Positions 39,785-49,976 of a DNA stretch of 57,063 nt are shown piece after piece; the first letter of the stretch is position 1, and every line of letters begins with the position of its first letter. The position numbers and the translations under genes were made by a program. The notes beneath the pieces were generated by a model. That model was not told where the DNA came from and searched no databases. It saw only the letters and a program-made list of their open reading frames with translations. Origin of the DNA: Salinicola halophyticus (GTDB taxonomy: Bacteria; Pseudomonadota; Gammaproteobacteria; Pseudomonadales; Halomonadaceae); the NCBI RefSeq assembly GCF_003206695.1, contig NZ_PZJN01000001.1:309475-366537 (forward strand). Reading direction: 5' to 3'.

Positions 39785-40248
39785 GGAAGCCTCCGACCAC
39801 TGGCGGGTTGGGTTGTTCGGTTTATCTCGGGCATCTGTTTCGGAATACCCCTTTCGGGACTACCCCAGCCACCTCGGAAGACGCACGAAATGACGAGCTC
39901 TCGCCGTATGCCCTGATTCAAAGGGCGTACTTTATACCAGAGCGCCCTGATTTTCGCAACAAGTCGAGCCACAAGGCACTGAAGCAATCATCCGTGCCGT
40001 GCGAGCGAGACCTGGGCAATCGTTATCGCGCGGGGCAATCGTTACCGACAGCCCCCTCGAGAAACCACCCGAGAACATGGCGCGGTATGTTACCCGAAAC
40101 CGACACGCGTTCCCATCCCCATCTCAAAATGGTTCTCCTGCCTCTCTATATGATGCAGCTAACGCCCTGTCACCACTCTGTACAGCCAACGTTCGAGAAC
40201 CGCTCTACAAGACCAGCGCTATACGACTGACGCTCTACAACCACCGCT
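39785..40248. other. Long intergenic region between rpmB and radC
   Basis: 464 bp. Contains the rpmB promoter (39931-39959), a leader with a GCCCT / AGGGC inverted repeat, a 19-bp-spaced duplication of GGGCAATCGTTA (40014 and 40033), and a period-15 array (40201-40259) overlapping the radC stop. No reading frame with a ribosome site is seen. Confidence 0.55.
39931..39959 (-). promoter_or_regulatory. Candidate sigma-70 promoter of rpmB-rpmG
   Basis: Minus strand TTGCGA (-35, 4/6), 17 bp, TATAAA (-10, 5/6). Predicted start near 39924. Confidence 0.68.
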
Positions 40249-40259
40249 CTACAACCACC
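40201..40259. repeat. 15-bp tandem repeat at the radC 3' end, 4 units
   Basis: CGCTCTACAAGACCA, GCGCTATACGACTGA, CGCTCTACAACCAC and CGCTCTACAACCACC run head to tail (third unit is 14 bp). The last unit provides the radC stop codon and final residues. Confidence 0.78.
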
Positions 40260-40923
40260 CGCGTTCGGCAAAAGAGATCACTTCGCCGTCACCGATCACG
40301 AAATGATCCAGCACGCGGATGTCGAACAGGGCCAGCGCCTCGCGCAGACGTTCGGTGATTCGGCGGTCGGCATCGCTCGGCTCGGCGACGCCGGAGGGGT
40401 GATTGTGCGCGAAGATGACGGCGCCGGCATTGCGCGCCAATGCTCTCCGAGCGACCTCGCGCGGGTAGACGGAAGCGCTGTCCAGCGTGCCTTCGGACAG
40501 GATCTCGAATCGGATCACGCGATGCTGGGTGTCCAGAAACAGCGCCGCGAACGCTTCGTGATCAAGATGGCGCAGCTGTGCGCTCAGGAACTGGCGCACC
40601 AGCGCAGGCGACGTCAGCGCCGCGTCGCGTTCGAGCAGGCTGCCCAGATGGCGGCGCGATAGCTCAAGCGTCGCCTGCAGCTGAACGTAGGTCGCCTCCC
40701 CCAGTCCGTGCTCGGCGCAGAATCGTCGCCGATCCGCCTCCAGCAGCGGGCGCAGTCCGCCGAAGGCGCTGAGCAGATCCCGCGCCAGATCCACCGCCGA
40801 ACGCCCCTTGACGCCGACGCGCAGGAAGATGGCCAGCAGCTCGGCATCCGACAGCGCCGAAGACCCTAGCGTCATCAGCTTTTCCCGCGGCCGTTCTCCC
40901 TCCGGCCAGTCGCGTATTCCCAT
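40249..40923 (-). CDS. radC: RadC family JAB-domain protein
   Basis: 224 residues. HhH-like N-terminal region ([26 protein letters not shown]) and a C-terminal JAMM/MPN domain with [18 protein letters not shown] and the metal motif HNHPSG-x5-SDAD. Annotated historically as a DNA repair protein, but a repair role is not supported in E. coli; the JAMM fold suggests a metal-dependent hydrolase. Start ATG 40923 (MGIRDWP) matches relatives; a GTG five codons upstream is possible. Confidence 0.93.
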   Translation of the reverse strand: MGIRDWPEGERPREKLMTLGSSALSDAELLAIFLRVGVKGRSAVDLARDLLSAFGGLRPLLEADRRRFCAEHGLGEATYVQLQATLELSRRHLGSLLERDAALTSPALVRQFLSAQLRHLDHEAFAALFLDTQHRVIRFEILSEGTLDSASVYPREVARRALARNAGAVIFAHNHPSGVAEPSDADRRITERLREALALFDIRVLDHFVIGDGEVISFAERGWL

Positions 40924-41117
40924 GCCCCTCCCGTTCACCCGTCGTGTCTGAGCCCTGACTCAGGACATCGGCCGCGTCTCCCGAAACCTGTGAGCGGTTA
41001 CCGGAAAAGGCGTACTTCTAGTCCCAAAGTTGAATCGCCAATTTCTGACAATCCACTACCATACTAGTCAGACAAGCCCCTGAAACATGCCCATCAGACA
41101 TCGACATCGGAGCCTCC

Positions 41118-41822
41118 TTGACCCCCACGACCTTACAGAGCCTCTGGAACAGCTCGGATGCAGGCCATGTTCGTCAGCGCCTCTACGACGTGCTGCGCCA
41201 CGCCATCATTCGGCTGGTGCTGGCACCGGGGCAGGCGCTATCGGAGAAAGAGATTGCCGACACCTTCGAAGTCAGCCGTCAGCCGGTCCGCGAGGCCTTC
41301 ATCCGCCTTTCTGAAGCAGGGCTGGTCGAAGTCCGCCCGCAACGCGGCACTTTCGTGGTCAAGATCTCGCCTCAGGCGGTCTACAGCGCGCGCTTCGTGC
41401 GCGAGGCGATCGAGGTGGCGGTAGCCAAGTCCGCAGCGGAAGAAGGCTTGTCGACACGCGGGCTCGACGATCTCTTCGAGCTGGTCGAGCGCCAGCGCAG
41501 GACGATCGGTGGCGGGGATTACGACCGCTTCTATGTGCTCGACGAGGAGTTCCACCAGACGCTGTCGCGAGAAGCCGGCCATGAATCGGCCTGGCGATTC
41601 ACCGAAGAGGTCAAGGCGCACTTCGACCGCGTGCGCTACATCAGCGTACCCGACGGGACGCCGCTGGAAACCCTGGTCGAGCAGCACGCCCGCATTGTCG
41701 AGGCGATCGAGAATCGCGACCCGGGCGCTGCCGAACACGCCGTGCAGACGCATCTGCGCGAGCTGCTCATTTCACTGCCGCGGCTGATCGAACGCTTTCC
41801 CGATCTGTTCGACAACCACTGA
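41118..41822 (+). CDS. GntR-family (FadR/FCD) transcriptional regulator
   Basis: 234 residues. Winged HTH ([43 protein letters not shown]) and a C-terminal FCD ligand domain with the metal-binding pattern (D-x3-[10 protein letters not shown]-x-x-I-VEAI). Start is TTG (41118) with GGAG 5 nt before it. It heads the sugar-acid cluster in the same direction, 29 bp from manD, so it is probably autoregulatory and responsive to a hexuronate or gulonate-type acid. Confidence 0.9.
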   Translation: MTPTTLQSLWNSSDAGHVRQRLYDVLRHAIIRLVLAPGQALSEKEIADTFEVSRQPVREAFIRLSEAGLVEVRPQRGTFVVKISPQAVYSARFVREAIEVAVAKSAAEEGLSTRGLDDLFELVERQRRTIGGGDYDRFYVLDEEFHQTLSREAGHESAWRFTEEVKAHFDRVRYISVPDGTPLETLVEQHARIVEAIENRDPGAAEHAVQTHLRELLISLPRLIERFPDLFDNH

Positions 41823-41851
41823 AACCGCCGTTTTCCCTAGCCGGAGAGTCC

Positions 41852-43063
41852 ATGAAAATCATCGACGCCCGCGTCATCGTCACCAGTCCGGGACGCAACT
41901 TCGTCACCCTCAAACTGATCACCGAATCCGGCACCTACGGCATCGGCGACGCCACGCTCAACGGCCGCGAAATGGCCGTCGCCGCCTATCTCGAAGAGCA
42001 TGTCGTGCCGGCGTTGATCGGTCGCGATGCCAGCCGTATCGAGGACACCTGGCAGTATCTCTATCGTGGCGCCTACTGGCGTCGCGGTCCGGTCACCATG
42101 AGCGCGATCGGCGCGGTCGACATGGCGCTTTGGGACATCAAGGCCAAGGCCGCCAACATGCCGCTCTATCAGCTCCTGGGCGGCAAGAGCCGGGAGCGGG
42201 TGATGACCTACGCCCACTGCACCGGCAAGGATATCGACAGCTGTCTGGAAGAGGTCGCTCGTCACGTCGAGCTCGGCTACAAGGCGGTGCGGGTGCAGGC
42301 CGGCGTGCCGGGCATCAAGACCATCTACGGCGTCGCCAAGCGTGAGGGCGAGCGCTACGAGCCGGCCGATGCCGAACTTCCCGCCGAACACGTCTGGAGT
42401 ACCGAGAAGTATCTCAACCACGTGCCCCAGCTGTTCGCCGCCGTGCGCGAGCGTTTCGGCCATGACCTGCACCTGCTGCATGACGTCCATCACCGGCTGA
42501 CACCGATCGAGGCGGCACGTCTCGGCAAGGCGGTCGAGCCTTACCACCTGTTCTGGCTCGAGGACTGCGTGCCGGCCGAGAATCAGGAGAGCCTGCGCCT
42601 GATCCGCGAACACACCACCACGCCGCTGGCGATCGGCGAGGTGTTCAACTCGATCCACGACTGTCGAGAGATGATCCAGAACCAGTGGATCGACTACATC
42701 CGCACCCCGCTGACCCACGGCGGCGGTATCACGCATCTGCGCCGGATCGCCGACCTCGCCTCGCTCTACCACGTGCGCACCGGCTTCCATGGGCCGACGG
42801 ATCTGTCCCCGGTCTGTCTCGGTGCCGCGGTCCATTTCGATACCTGGGTGCCCAACTTCGGCATACAGGAACATATGCCCCACGACGCGCTGACCGACTC
42901 GGTCTTTCCTCACGATTATCGATTCGAGAATGGCCATTTCCTGGTCGGCGAATCGCCGGGGCACGGCGTCGACATCGACGAGGAAGCCGCCGCCCGCTAC
43001 CCGTTCAAGCGCGCCAGCCTGCCGGTCAACCGGCTCGAGGACGGCACGCTGTGGCACTGGTGA
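41852..43063 (+). CDS. manD: Enolase-superfamily D-mannonate dehydratase (ManD/RspA type)
   Basis: 403 residues. Metal ligands Asp211, Glu237 and Glu263 and catalytic Arg147 and His213 (LLHDVHH) fit the ManD subgroup; His313 follows in HGPTD. Family knowledge: members range from efficient mannonate dehydratases to poor ones. As far as I recall, Ala follows HG in efficient enzymes and Pro in low-efficiency ones; here it is Pro315. UxuA downstream likely carries the main flux, and this protein may be a low-efficiency or regulatory enzyme. Close in type to E. coli RspA. GGAGAG precedes the ATG. Confidence 0.92.
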   Translation: MKIIDARVIVTSPGRNFVTLKLITESGTYGIGDATLNGREMAVAAYLEEHVVPALIGRDASRIEDTWQYLYRGAYWRRGPVTMSAIGAVDMALWDIKAKAANMPLYQLLGGKSRERVMTYAHCTGKDIDSCLEEVARHVELGYKAVRVQAGVPGIKTIYGVAKREGERYEPADAELPAEHVWSTEKYLNHVPQLFAAVRERFGHDLHLLHDVHHRLTPIEAARLGKAVEPYHLFWLEDCVPAENQESLRLIREHTTTPLAIGEVFNSIHDCREMIQNQWIDYIRTPLTHGGGITHLRRIADLASLYHVRTGFHGPTDLSPVCLGAAVHFDTWVPNFGIQEHMPHDALTDSVFPHDYRFENGHFLVGESPGHGVDIDEEAAARYPFKRASLPVNRLEDGTLWHW

Positions 43064-43068
43064 AGGTG

Positions 43069-43128
43069 GCACGGGCAAATGTGGGGCCGGCGCATGTAGC
43101 GCTGGCGAATGCGGGGCCGGTCAGCCAC
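43069..43128. repeat. 15-bp tandem repeat between manD and rspB, 4 units
   Basis: GCACGGGCAAATGTG, GGGCCGGCGCATGTA, GCGCTGGCGAATGCG, GGGCCGGTCAGCCAC at exact 15-bp steps; odd and even units pair up as a 30-bp higher order. Fills most of the 102-bp gap. Confidence 0.8.
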
Positions 43129-43165
43129 CGATACGGCGATTGCGACACAGTCAGGAGAGTCATCG

Positions 43166-44188
43166 ATGCAAGCCTTTGAAGTCAGCGCCCCTCATGCGTT
43201 CGCCGTCGGCGAGAAGCCTGTGCCGGCCCCAGCACCGGGTGAAGTCGTCGTCGACGTCGCGTTCGCCGGCATCTGCGGCTCGGACATGCATATCATCCAC
43301 GGCGACAACGCCTTCGTGCAGTTTCCCCGCATCACAGGGCACGAGTTCGCCGGCGTGATCAACGCCGTCGGTGAAGGCGTCGACGCGACCCGCGTCGGCG
43401 AGCGCGTCTGTATCGATCCGGTCGTCAGCTGCGGCCGGTGCTATCCCTGCCGCATCGGCCGGCCCAACGTCTGCAGCGCGATGCAGGTGATCGGCGTGCA
43501 CAGAAATGGCGGCTTCGCCGAGCAGGTCAACGTGCCGGCGGCCAACGCCCATCGACTGCCCGACGGTCTCGACCTCGATGCCGCCGCGCTGGTCGAGCCC
43601 TATTCGATCGCCGCCAACGTCTTGTCGAGGATGGAGCCGCATCCGGGCGATCGCCTGCTGGTGATCGGTGCCGGCGTGATCGGCCTCACCCTGCTGCAGA
43701 TGGCACGCGCCATCGGTCTCGAAGGGATCATCGTCACCGATATTCTCGATGAACGACTGGCCGCGGCTCGCGAACTGGGCGCCGCCCACACCATCAATGG
43801 TCGCACGGACGATCTCGAGCAAGCCGTGCTAAAGGCGACCGATGGCGAAGGCATCCCGCTGATCGCCGATGCCGCCTGCATACCGGCGATGCTGCCGGCC
43901 ATGCTGCGGATGGCCTGTCCCGCCGGGCGCATCGGCCTGCTCGGTTTCAGCCCCACGCCCAGCGATCTGATTCAGCTGGAAGTGATCAAGAAGGAGCTAA
44001 CGCTGGTCGGCTCGCGTCTGAACAACCGCAAATTCCCGGAGGTGATCGAACATATCGCCGCCGGTCGTCTCGATCCCAAGGCGCTGATCAGCCATCGCAT
44101 CGCCCTGGCCGAAATGCCCGGCGCCATCGATCTGCTCGAGAACCACCCGGAACAGGCGCGCAAGGTGCTGGTGAAAATCTCGCCTTGA
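43166..44188 (+). CDS. Zinc-dependent alcohol dehydrogenase (RspB-like; probable L-gulonate 5-dehydrogenase)
   Basis: 340 residues of the medium-chain dehydrogenase family. Catalytic zinc residues Cys37, His59, Glu60 (GHEF) and structural cysteines 89, 92, 95 and 103; Rossmann motif GAGVIG (168-173). It resembles E. coli RspB, next to RspA. In Chromohalobacter an enzyme of this type oxidises L-gulonate to D-fructuronate; that fits UxuB and UxuA downstream. The substrate is inference. AGGAGAG gives a clear start at 43166. Confidence 0.87.
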   Translation: MQAFEVSAPHAFAVGEKPVPAPAPGEVVVDVAFAGICGSDMHIIHGDNAFVQFPRITGHEFAGVINAVGEGVDATRVGERVCIDPVVSCGRCYPCRIGRPNVCSAMQVIGVHRNGGFAEQVNVPAANAHRLPDGLDLDAAALVEPYSIAANVLSRMEPHPGDRLLVIGAGVIGLTLLQMARAIGLEGIIVTDILDERLAAARELGAAHTINGRTDDLEQAVLKATDGEGIPLIADAACIPAMLPAMLRMACPAGRIGLLGFSPTPSDLIQLEVIKKELTLVGSRLNNRKFPEVIEHIAAGRLDPKALISHRIALAEMPGAIDLLENHPEQARKVLVKISP

Positions 44189-44287
44189 ACGTCCTATCGA
44201 ACCCGCTCTGATGCCGGAAAAAGATCCGGAGGTGCGAGTTCGGACAACAAAACCGACGCGTATCCCACGCGACAGGAGACTCACGCC

Positions 44288-45271
44288 ATGTTGACGACCA
44301 CCACACTCAAACACCTGCTGGCCGGCGCCGCCCTCGGTGCCACGCTTCTGGGCAGTCAGGCAGTAATGGCTGCGGACTACACGCTGAAATTCGGCCATCT
44401 GGCCAATGAACAGAACATCTGGAACAAGGCTGCGCTGAAGTTCAAGGAGTTGGTGGAAGCCAACTCCGACGGCCGCATCGAGGTTCAGGTGTTTCCCAAC
44501 GAGCAGCTCGGCAGCGAGATGGATGTGATCAACAGCATCCAGCTGGGCACCGCCGACATGACCATCACCGGCGAGAGCCTGCAGAACTGGGCGCCCGCCG
44601 CCGCGATGATGGCCGTGCCCTATCTGTTCCGTGATGCGGACCACATGCGCAAGGCCGTGGAAGGCGACGTCGGCAAGCAGATCGAAAAGCAGATCACCGA
44701 GCGCACGGGCCTGGTGCCGATCGCCTGGTTCGAGCGCGGCCCGCGTGAGCTGACCTCCAATCGCCCGATCAAGACCCCCGATGATCTCGACGGCCTGCGC
44801 ATCCGCGTGCCCAACGTGCCGCTGTTCGTCGATACCTGGGAAGCGCTGGGCGCCCGCCCGACCCCGATGGCCTTCAGCGAAGTCTTCACCTCGCTGCAGC
44901 AGAACACCATCGAAGCGCAGGAAAACCCGCTCAGCCTGATTGAGAGCGCCAGCTTCAACGAAGTCCAGCAGTATGTGGACATGACCGATCACGTCCGCAG
45001 CTGGATCTACGTGGTGATCGGCAAGCAGAAGCTCGAATCGATGCCGGACGATCTGCAGAGCGTGGTGCGCGACGCGGCCAGCGAGATGCAGTCCTACGAG
45101 GAAGGGCTGTTCGTCGATGACCAGAAACGTCTCGAGCAGGCGCTCAAGGACAAGGGCATGAAGTTCGTTGACGTCGATCAGGAAGCGTTCGCCAAGAAAG
45201 CGCGTCCGGCGGTGCTCGACTCGCTCGACGAAGATCAGCGCAAGCTCTACGACGAAATTCAGGGTCTCTGA
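44288..45271 (+). CDS. dctP: TRAP transporter substrate-binding protein (DctP family)
   Basis: 327 residues. Signal peptide with cleavage after MAADY-like (VMA-ADYTLKFGHL, about residue 28). The mature protein has the DctP fold, including IKTPDDLDGLRIRVPN, whose arginine (the conserved carboxylate-binding Arg) binds the acid group of the ligand. Context suggests a sugar acid (L-gulonate or hexuronate). First gene of dctPQM. Confidence 0.94.
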   Translation: MLTTTTLKHLLAGAALGATLLGSQAVMAADYTLKFGHLANEQNIWNKAALKFKELVEANSDGRIEVQVFPNEQLGSEMDVINSIQLGTADMTITGESLQNWAPAAAMMAVPYLFRDADHMRKAVEGDVGKQIEKQITERTGLVPIAWFERGPRELTSNRPIKTPDDLDGLRIRVPNVPLFVDTWEALGARPTPMAFSEVFTSLQQNTIEAQENPLSLIESASFNEVQQYVDMTDHVRSWIYVVIGKQKLESMPDDLQSVVRDAASEMQSYEEGLFVDDQKRLEQALKDKGMKFVDVDQEAFAKKARPAVLDSLDEDQRKLYDEIQGL

Positions 45272-45328
45272 TAACCGTACGCCGGGGGCACGACGCTCCC
45301 GGCCCCATTCCCCTGTTCGGAGAGCGCC

Positions 45329-45922
45329 ATGTCGGAACGACAAACGGACACTCAGCCGCAGGATATTCAGGAGAGCCTGGAGATCCTGAATCGTGTTCCG
45401 CGCCTGGGCGGCCCCATCGGCCGCCTGGCTGACGGGCTGGATCGCCTTATGCTGTGGCTGGCCGTGATCGCCCTGGTGGGGCTGTCACTGACCGTGCTGC
45501 TGCAGGTCGCCTCGCGACTGTTTCTGCCCATCACGCTATCGTGGACCGAAGAGCTCACCCGCTATCTCTTCATCTACATGGTAGCGCTGGGCGCCGGCGT
45601 GGTGCAGCACCGTAACCGCCACGTCAACGTCGAACTGTTTCATGGCTGGCTTGGCTTTCGTGGCCGTGCTGCCTATCTCGTATTGATCTCGGCCATCACC
45701 TTCATCTTCACCATTCTGGTGCTGCCTAATGCCTGGCAATTCGCCCAGATCGGCGCGTTCCAGACATCGCCGACGCTGCGCATTCCCATGCTCTACATCT
45801 TCTTCTCCTCGGTGGTGCTGTTCGGGTCGCTGTTGCTGTACAGCCTGATCGGCCTGACCGAGGGGGTCATCGCCATGATTCGTGGCGAGCGCTCCGACAC
45901 CACTCGCCAGGAGGCGCTCTGA
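45329..45922 (+). CDS. dctQ: TRAP transporter small membrane subunit (DctQ)
   Basis: 197 residues with four predicted membrane helices (LMLWLAVIALVGLSLTVLL first), and the DctQ-typical TLSWTEELTRYLFIYMVALGAG stretch. A longer cytoplasmic N-terminus (about 35 residues) precedes the first helix. Its stop TGA shares a base with the dctM ATG. Confidence 0.93.
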   Translation: MSERQTDTQPQDIQESLEILNRVPRLGGPIGRLADGLDRLMLWLAVIALVGLSLTVLLQVASRLFLPITLSWTEELTRYLFIYMVALGAGVVQHRNRHVNVELFHGWLGFRGRAAYLVLISAITFIFTILVLPNAWQFAQIGAFQTSPTLRIPMLYIFFSSVVLFGSLLLYSLIGLTEGVIAMIRGERSDTTRQEAL

Positions 45923-47202
45923 TGGAAATCGCCGTTCTCTTCGTCACCTTTCTGGTACTGCTGTTGATCGGCCTGCCGATTGCCTTCTGTCTCGGCGTAT
46001 CGTCACTGGCCTACCTGATGCTCGGTGGGATCTCGTTGACCATCGTGCCGCAGCGGATGTTCTCCGGCATCGACTCCTTCGTGTTGCTGTGTATTCCCGG
46101 CTTCGTGATGGCCGGCAATCTGATGAACGTGGGCAACATCACCCAGCACATCGTGCGCTTCTCCAATGCGCTGGTCGGGCACATCCGCGGCGGCCTGGGC
46201 CTGGCCAACGTCGGCGGCTCGATGATCTTCAGCGGCATCTCCGGTACCGCCGTGGCGGACGCCGCCAGCATCGGCTCGGTAATGATCCCGGGGATGTCGA
46301 AAGCCGGCTACGACAAGCCGTTCGCCGCCGCCGTGACTGCCGCCTCCTCCACCATCGGCCCGATCATCCCGCCCAGCGTGCCGATGATCATCGTGGGTTC
46401 GCTCTCCGGCATCTCCGTCGGCCGCATGTTCCTGGCCGGCGCCGTCCCCGGTCTGCTGCTGGGCGTGGCGATGATGATCACCGCCTACTGGCTGGCCGTG
46501 CGGCGCGGCTATCCCAAGGAGAAGCGCGCCACCTTCAAGGAGCTGATCAAGGAGGGCCGCAGCGCGTTCTGGGCGCTGATGATGACCTTCATCATTCTCT
46601 ACGGCATCATCGGCGGGCTGTTCACGCCGACCGAGGCTTCGATCGTCGCCAGCCTCTACGCACTGCTGGTGGGCACTTTCGTCTACAAGGGGATCAACTG
46701 GCGCAATCTGGGAGGCATTCTGTCGGACACCGTGATCACCTCCGCCTCGCTGATGCTGCTGGTCGGGCTGGCCAATCTGTTCGGCTGGATCCTGACCAGC
46801 CAGCAGATCCCACAGATGCTCGCCGATGCGATTCTCGGCATCAGCACCAATCCGATCGTGGTCATTCTGATCCTCAATCTGATTCTGCTGTTCGTCGGCG
46901 CCTTCATGGAGACAATCGCCGCACTGATCATCCTGTTCCCGGCGCTGCTGGGCGTGGCCACCGGCGTCGGCATGGATCCGATCCACTTCGGCGTGATGGC
47001 GGTACTCAACCTGATGATCGGCCTGACCACGCCGCCGGTGGGCGTCTGCCTGTTCGTGGTCTCGAGCATCGGCAAGCTACCCATGCTGCATGTTGCCAAA
47101 GCCATCATCCCGTTTCTGATCTGCAACCTGATTGTGCTGATGCTGGTGTCCTTCGTTCCTGCCATCTCGCTGTGGCTGCCCAACCTGTTGATGGGGAAAT
47201 AA
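45922..47202 (+). CDS. dctM: TRAP transporter large permease (DctM)
   Basis: 426 residues, about twelve helices, sodium-coupled permease of the system. Family signatures: GISGTAVADAASIGSVMIPGM, ASSTIGPIIPPSVPMI and a mirrored second half ending LTTPPVGVCLFVVSSI. Overlaps dctQ by one base (TGATG); uxuB follows after 4 bp. Confidence 0.96.
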   Translation: MEIAVLFVTFLVLLLIGLPIAFCLGVSSLAYLMLGGISLTIVPQRMFSGIDSFVLLCIPGFVMAGNLMNVGNITQHIVRFSNALVGHIRGGLGLANVGGSMIFSGISGTAVADAASIGSVMIPGMSKAGYDKPFAAAVTAASSTIGPIIPPSVPMIIVGSLSGISVGRMFLAGAVPGLLLGVAMMITAYWLAVRRGYPKEKRATFKELIKEGRSAFWALMMTFIILYGIIGGLFTPTEASIVASLYALLVGTFVYKGINWRNLGGILSDTVITSASLMLLVGLANLFGWILTSQQIPQMLADAILGISTNPIVVILILNLILLFVGAFMETIAALIILFPALLGVATGVGMDPIHFGVMAVLNLMIGLTTPPVGVCLFVVSSIGKLPMLHVAKAIIPFLICNLIVLMLVSFVPAISLWLPNLLMGK

Positions 47203-47206
47203 CGCC

Positions 47207-48703
47207 ATGGCCGCAGCCGACACCCATATCGAACGTGAGCCGAGCCGACGAGGCCCGAGCGGGATCGGCATCGTCCACCTGGGCCTGGGCGCGTTCCATC
47301 GCGCCCATCAGGCGGTCTACCTGCAGCGAAGTATCAATCGCACTCCCACCGGGGAGGAAAGCGAGTGGGGCCTCTGCAGCGCCAACATCCGTTCCAACCG
47401 CACGCTGGTCGATCAGCTTCGCGACGGCGACTACCGCTACCACGTCGCCGAATTCAGCGACAGCGAACATGTCACCCTGCGCGAGGTCAGCGCCATCCGT
47501 GAAGCGCTCTACGCAGGGCCGGATGGCCCGGATCGTGAGGCGCTACTAGCGCGGATGAGCAATCCTGACGTGCGAATCGTCACGCTCACCGTGACCGAGA
47601 AAGGGTATTTCCTGAGCCCGGGCAGCGGCGAACTGCTGAGCGATGCTGCGCCGATCGCCCACGACATTGCCCATCCGGAATCACCGGATACCGCCCCGGG
47701 CATGCTGGTGGAAGCGCTGGCGCGACGCCGCTCGGCCGGGGTCGCACCGTTCACCGTGCTGTGTTGCGACAACATGCCCCACAACGGCCAGCGCACACGG
47801 CGCGCGGTGATCTCGCTGGCCCGTCATCGCGATAAGGAGCTGGCCGAGTGGATCGAAGCCAGCGTCGCCTTCCCCTCGAGCATGGTCGACCGCATCGTGC
47901 CGGCGATGACCGATGCCGACCGCCAGCGTCTGGCGGCGTTGGGGGTCGACGATCCCGCCGCGGTGGTCTGTGAAACTTTCAGCCAGTGGGTGGTCGAGGA
48001 CGACTTCCCGCAGGGCCGGCCGGATTGGGAAGCCGACGGCGTCGAGATGGTCGCCGATGTCGCGCCGTTCGAAACCATGAAGCTGCGCCTGCTCAACGGC
48101 GCCCACTCGCTGCTCGCCTATCTTGGCACGCTGACCGGCATCGAAACGGTGGACGCCGCCGTTGCGCGCCCCGCTTTTCGTGAGTTGCTTCGGCACTACT
48201 GGCAGCAGGAAGCGATCCCCACGCTGTCGCTGCCGACCGGTACCGATGCCGGCGCCTATACCGACAGCCTGCTGGCGCGCTTCGGCAACGACAGCCTGCG
48301 CCACCGGCTGCAGCAGATCGCCATGGACGGTTCGCAGAAGATTCCCCAGCGCTGGCTGGCCGGCGGTGTCGAACGGTTGACTGCCGGCGACTCGATCAGT
48401 GCGACCGCGCTGGGCGTGGCTGGCTGGATCCGCTATACCGTCGGCACCGATCTCGACGGCCAGCCGCATCCGGTGGACGACCCCATGGCCAAGACGTTCG
48501 CCGCGCTGCATCGTCGCCATGGCGGCGACCGCGCCGCACTGGTCGACGCCTTTCTCGCGCTCGATGCCGTCTTTCCCGCGGCACTGCGCGATGATCGACG
48601 GTTCGCCCAGCAGATCGTCGATATGCTGACGCGACTGGAGCGCGATGGCGTGGAAGCCACGATTATCGCTCTGACACTCAACTTTTCTGATCGGGACGCT
48701 TGA
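47207..48703 (+). CDS. uxuB: Fructuronate reductase (mannitol dehydrogenase family)
   Basis: Reduces D-fructuronate to D-mannonate with NADH. 498 residues of the long-chain polyol dehydrogenase family: [21 protein letters not shown] (NAD site), the PHNGQRTR / [11 protein letters not shown] catalytic region with the conserved Lys/Asn further on ([15 protein letters not shown]). Placement next to uxuA favours fructuronate reductase over mannitol dehydrogenase. GGGGAAA precedes the ATG. Confidence 0.9.
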   Translation: MAAADTHIEREPSRRGPSGIGIVHLGLGAFHRAHQAVYLQRSINRTPTGEESEWGLCSANIRSNRTLVDQLRDGDYRYHVAEFSDSEHVTLREVSAIREALYAGPDGPDREALLARMSNPDVRIVTLTVTEKGYFLSPGSGELLSDAAPIAHDIAHPESPDTAPGMLVEALARRRSAGVAPFTVLCCDNMPHNGQRTRRAVISLARHRDKELAEWIEASVAFPSSMVDRIVPAMTDADRQRLAALGVDDPAAVVCETFSQWVVEDDFPQGRPDWEADGVEMVADVAPFETMKLRLLNGAHSLLAYLGTLTGIETVDAAVARPAFRELLRHYWQQEAIPTLSLPTGTDAGAYTDSLLARFGNDSLRHRLQQIAMDGSQKIPQRWLAGGVERLTAGDSISATALGVAGWIRYTVGTDLDGQPHPVDDPMAKTFAALHRRHGGDRAALVDAFLALDAVFPAALRDDRRFAQQIVDMLTRLERDGVEATIIALTLNFSDRDA

Positions 48704-48705
48704 TC

Positions 48706-49878
48706 ATGGAACATACCTGGCGCTGGTTCGGTCCGGCCGATCCCATCACCCTCGGCGAGATTCGCCAGGCCGGCGCAACCGGCATCGTCACGGCCCTGCA
48801 CGAGATCCCCAACGGCAAGGTCTGGCCGGTCGCCGCCATTGCCGAGCGCAAATGCCTGATCGAATCCGCCGGTCTGATCTGGTCGGTGGTCGAAAGCGTG
48901 CCGATTCACGAAGCGATCAAGCAGGGGTTGCCGGCAGCCGAGAGCTACATCGACAACTATCGCCAGACGCTCGCCAACTTGGGCCAGTGCGGTATCGACG
49001 TGGTCTGCTACAACTTCATGCCGATCCTCGACTGGACACGCACCGACCTCGCCTGGCCGCTACCCAACGGCGGCACCGCGCTGCGCTTCGACCAGACCGC
49101 CTTCGCCGCTTTCGATCTGTTTCTGCTCGAGCGCGAAGGGGCAGCAACCGATTACAGCGAGACCGAGCGGGACGCGGCCAGCGCTTACCTGGAGACACTC
49201 GACGCGGCGGCACGAACGCAGCTGGTCGACACCGTCATCGCCGGGCTGCCCGGCACCGAAGAGCACTATACGCTGGAAGATTTTCGCCAGGCGCTCGACG
49301 CCTACCGCGAGATCGATGCCGAACGGCTGCGCGCCAATCTGACCACGTTCCTGCGCGCCATCGTGCCCACGGCGGAGGAAGCCGGCGTGCGCCTGGCGAT
49401 TCATCCGGACGACCCGCCCCGGGAACTGCTGGGGCTGCCGCGCGTGGTCTCGACGGCCGAAGATGCCCAGTACGTGCTCGATAGCGTACCCAGCCCCGCC
49501 AATGGCCTGACTTTCTGCACCGGCTCCTACGGCGTGCGCGAGGACAACGACCTGGTCGCCATGGCCCAGCGTTTCGCGCCGCATATCCATTTCGTGCATC
49601 TGCGCGCTACCCGTCGCGAAGCCAACCCGCTCAGTTTCCACGAGGCCGAGCATCTGGACGGCGACGTCGATATGGTCGGGGTGATCGGCGCGCTGGTTCG
49701 CGAACAGCGCCGACGCCAGCGTGAAGGCGGCGACCGACTGCCGATGCGCCCGGATCACGGCCATCATCTGCTCGATGACCTGGCTCGCGACAGCCGCCCC
49801 GGGTACCCGTTGATCGGTCGGCTCAAGGGGCTCGCCGAGCTGCGCGGGGTGGAACGTGCGATAGAACGGCTCTTTTGA
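48706..49878 (+). CDS. uxuA: Mannonate dehydratase UxuA
   Basis: Dehydrates D-mannonate to 2-keto-3-deoxy-D-gluconate. 390 residues closely following E. coli Uxu[72 protein letters not shown] (metal ligands in the TIM-barrel). ATG 48706 is preferred; an in-frame TTG two codons upstream overlaps the uxuB stop. Last gene of the cluster; no terminator is obvious. KDG kinase and aldolase genes are not in the window. Confidence 0.96.
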   Translation: MEHTWRWFGPADPITLGEIRQAGATGIVTALHEIPNGKVWPVAAIAERKCLIESAGLIWSVVESVPIHEAIKQGLPAAESYIDNYRQTLANLGQCGIDVVCYNFMPILDWTRTDLAWPLPNGGTALRFDQTAFAAFDLFLLEREGAATDYSETERDAASAYLETLDAAARTQLVDTVIAGLPGTEEHYTLEDFRQALDAYREIDAERLRANLTTFLRAIVPTAEEAGVRLAIHPDDPPRELLGLPRVVSTAEDAQYVLDSVPSPANGLTFCTGSYGVREDNDLVAMAQRFAPHIHFVHLRATRREANPLSFHEAEHLDGDVDMVGVIGALVREQRRRQREGGDRLPMRPDHGHHLLDDLARDSRPGYPLIGRLKGLAELRGVERAIERLF

Positions 49879-49976
49879 TGACCCGGCGCATCTCCTTCAC
49901 GCCTCTCCACGTAAGCTCCTGGGTACGGCCGTCACGCACGACCACTATTCACGCAACAGCGCGGGGTTCATGAACC

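Noticed and set aside
40201-40259. CRISPR array
   Set aside because: Units are 15 bp and contiguous, without spacers. None of the other repeat arrays has repeat-spacer structure and no cas gene is present.
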